14,522 nucleotides of DNA from Spirochaetota bacterium. Lineage in GTDB: Bacteria > Spirochaetota > Spirochaetia > Treponematales > Breznakiellaceae. This document shows, one piece after another, positions 13,666 to 14,522 of this stretch (position 1 is the first letter of the stretch; each line of letters starts with the position of its first letter). A model generated the notes under the pieces. The model was not told the origin of the DNA. It did no database searches and was given only the letters and a program-made list of their open reading frames with translations. Location: positions 1 to 14,522 of the forward strand of contig JAEXTK010000022.1 in NCBI GenBank assembly GCA_023406985.1, written 5' to 3'. Both the position numbers and the translations under genes were made by a program.

Positions 13666-13956
13666 ATGCTATCCCGAGAAGACTTCATTTTCACCATCGG
13701 TTATGACGGCCCCGTCGCGCTCGTCGACGGTCAGGCCAAACGGGCGTACGGCGCCCTTTCCACGCGGGAACTCGCGGAGAAGGGCTTGTTTCGGGCCGCC
13801 TATGCCTCGGCGCTGCGGAGCGAAGATCCCGCCGAATTGGATATCGTCGCCGCCGCCTACAACGCCGCCGCGGGGACCGCGTATACGCGCGACGCGCCCT
13901 TCGGGCGCCTCTTCGGCGTCTTCAAGGTGGACGCCCAACGGGCGCAAATCCTCTAA
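13666..13956 (+). CDS. Small conserved-looking protein of unknown function
   Basis: 96 residues, predicted cytoplasmic, no signal peptide, membrane helix or metal-binding Cys. It opens LSREDFIFTIGYDGPVALVD, then a helical, Ala/Leu-rich middle (ELAEKGLFRAAYASAL, AELDIVAAAYNAAAGTAY) and ends RLFGVFKVDAQRAQIL. From memory, treponemes carry a short protein with the same 'REDFIFTIGYDG...A.VD...K..YG..ST.ELAEKGLF' opening, but I can attach no function. The frame is open upstream to 13420, but only as a shadow of rubredoxin; ATG 13666 fits an extended -10 placed 6 bases before it. It forms a single-gene unit between rubredoxin and yajC, with an inverted repeat over its -35 region. Confidence 0.78.
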   Translation: MLSREDFIFTIGYDGPVALVDGQAKRAYGALSTRELAEKGLFRAAYASALRSEDPAELDIVAAAYNAAAGTAYTRDAPFGRLFGVFKVDAQRAQIL

Positions 13957-13975
13957 TCGCCTTTCCTGCGCTGCC

Positions 13976-14004
13976 TTGACCGAGCGGGGGGGCTGTGCTA
14001 TTTT
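13976..14004 (+). promoter_or_regulatory. yajC promoter with a G7 run in its spacer
   Basis: TTGACC (13976-13981), exactly 17 bases, then TATTTT (13999-14004) with a TG extension (TGC before it). The spacer contains seven consecutive G (13986-13992). Predicted start is near 14011, giving a leader of about 25 bases that carries the yajC Shine-Dalgarno AAGGA (14022-14026). Confidence 0.65.
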
Positions 14005-14035
14005 ACCGGGAACTCTGACATAAGGATGTTTCCGT

Positions 14036-14443
14036 ATGAATACATTCGCCCTTCCCCTCCTCATGGGGGCCCCGGACGCGGCCGGTTCCGCCGGCTCCAC
14101 CGGACAACTCCTGACCACGTTCATTCCGTTCGGTCTCGTCATCCTCATCTTCTACTTCCTCATCATCCGGCCCCAGAATAAGAAGCAGAAGGAAACCGAA
14201 AAGATGCTCAACGCCGTCAAGAAGGGCGACAAGGTCGTCACCATCGGCGGCGTGCACGGCGTGGTCCAGGCGGTGAAGGACGGCGGCACCGTCGTGATCA
14301 AGGTGGACGAGAATACCAAGATCGAATTCAGCCGCAGCGCCATCGCCTCCGTCGTGGTGGAGAAAGTCGAGAAGGCCGAGAAGCCCGCCAAGGCCGATAA
14401 GAAGGATGCCGCCGAGGGCGCGGCGATCGAAGAGAAGAAATAA
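14036..14443 (+). CDS. yajC: YajC, Sec preprotein translocase accessory subunit
   Basis: Small inner-membrane protein that joins SecD-SecF and contacts SecYEG and YidC during protein export. 135 residues, slightly longer than E. coli YajC (110). A short Gly/Ala/Ser-rich N-terminus is followed by one membrane helix (about 27-44, TTFIPFGLVILIFYFLII) and then the family signature RPQNKKQKETEKML. The soluble domain has LNAVKKGDKVVTIGGVHGVV and the conserved ending VDENTKIEFSRSAIASVV. The last 25 residues are a Lys/Ala/Glu tail. Shine-Dalgarno AAGGA is 9 bases before the ATG. secD normally follows; the window stops 79 bases later, too soon to see it. Confidence 0.96.
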   Translation: MNTFALPLLMGAPDAAGSAGSTGQLLTTFIPFGLVILIFYFLIIRPQNKKQKETEKMLNAVKKGDKVVTIGGVHGVVQAVKDGGTVVIKVDENTKIEFSRSAIASVVVEKVEKAEKPAKADKKDAAEGAAIEEKK

Positions 14444-14449
14444 ACGAGC

Positions 14450-14482
14450 CGGTCCGCCGCTTTACGCGGTGGATCGCATTTT
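14450..14482 (+). terminator. Terminator- or attenuator-like hairpin after yajC
   Basis: Bases 14450-14460 pair with 14466-14476 (11 bp, two G-T wobbles, loop TTTAC), followed after CA by TTTT (14479-14482). The short T run makes it a weak terminator. If secD follows, this would be an attenuator separating it from yajC. Confidence 0.45.
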
Positions 14483-14493
14483 CCCCGAGTCCT

Positions 14494-14516
14494 GGGGGGG
14501 CGGGGGGGGTGGGCGG
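14494..14516 (+). other. G-rich tract, potential G-quadruplex
   Basis: G7 (14494-14500), C, G8 (14502-14509), T, GGG (14511-14513), C, GG. At least four runs of three or more G lie within 20 bases, satisfying the usual quadruplex pattern. It lies at the window end, where the leader of the next gene would be; homopolymer sequencing error is a real alternative. Confidence 0.5.
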
Positions 14517-14522
14517 CGCCGC

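Noticed and set aside
1..14522. CRISPR arrays, tRNA or rRNA genes, insertion sequences, phage or toxin-antitoxin genes
   Set aside because: No spaced direct repeats, cloverleaf sequence, transposase motif or terminal inverted repeats were seen; base composition is even except for the AT-rich patch near 12190-12270.

Overview
The window is GC-rich bacterial chromosome with tightly packed genes and no mobile elements, tRNA, rRNA or CRISPR. The protein set suggests a high-GC anaerobic or microaerophilic spirochaete, Treponema/Spirochaeta-like. The grounds are a rubrerythrin + 2Fe superoxide reductase + rubredoxin oxygen-defence group, an MCP signalling tip of the IEAAHAGE type, a TIGR02757/DUF2400 protein, a small protein of a type I recall from treponemes, and many exported lipoproteins. 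The taxonomic call is inference; no marker gene is present.

Layout. (1) 1-1177: the end of an unidentified rightward gene meets a leftward pair, an exported DUF2807 beta-helix protein followed by a DUF3783 protein. (2) 1297-3937: full-length clpB, closed by a textbook rho-independent terminator. (3) 4019-5482: a chemotaxis receptor with membrane helices and HAMP but no periplasmic sensor domain. (4) 5510-8957, leftward: an envelope operon of a lipoprotein with helical repeats, an MltD-like lytic transglycosylase with two LysM domains, and an exported protein of unknown function whose start overlaps the transglycosylase stop. (5) 9023-12242, rightward: a six-helix LiaI-like membrane protein, a TPR lipoprotein (GTGA overlap) and a TIGR02757 protein that appears to start at CTG (CTGA overlap). 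(6) 12352-13567: rubrerythrin, desulfoferrodoxin and rubredoxin. (7) 13666-13956: a conserved-looking small protein of unknown function. (8) 14036-14443: yajC, which in most bacteria precedes secD-secF. The window ends in a G-rich tract after it.

How it fits together. Most of the window concerns the cell envelope and stress: disaggregation (ClpB), peptidoglycan cleavage, exported lipoproteins, Sec translocation and superoxide/peroxide reduction. The two envelope operons (4 and 5) are divergent, and their predicted promoters share one -35 element at 8986-8992.

The least expected signals are regulatory. Four genes (clpB, both sides of the divergent pair, and the 13666 gene) have a good -10 hexamer only 6-8 bases before the start codon and no Shine-Dalgarno sequence, as expected for leaderless mRNAs. 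Internal operon genes have Shine-Dalgarno sequences or stop/start overlaps. A G7 run sits inside the 17-base spacer of the yajC promoter. No convincing wholly new multi-gene system was seen; the best candidates for new biology are the divergent envelope locus and the unknown genes in it.
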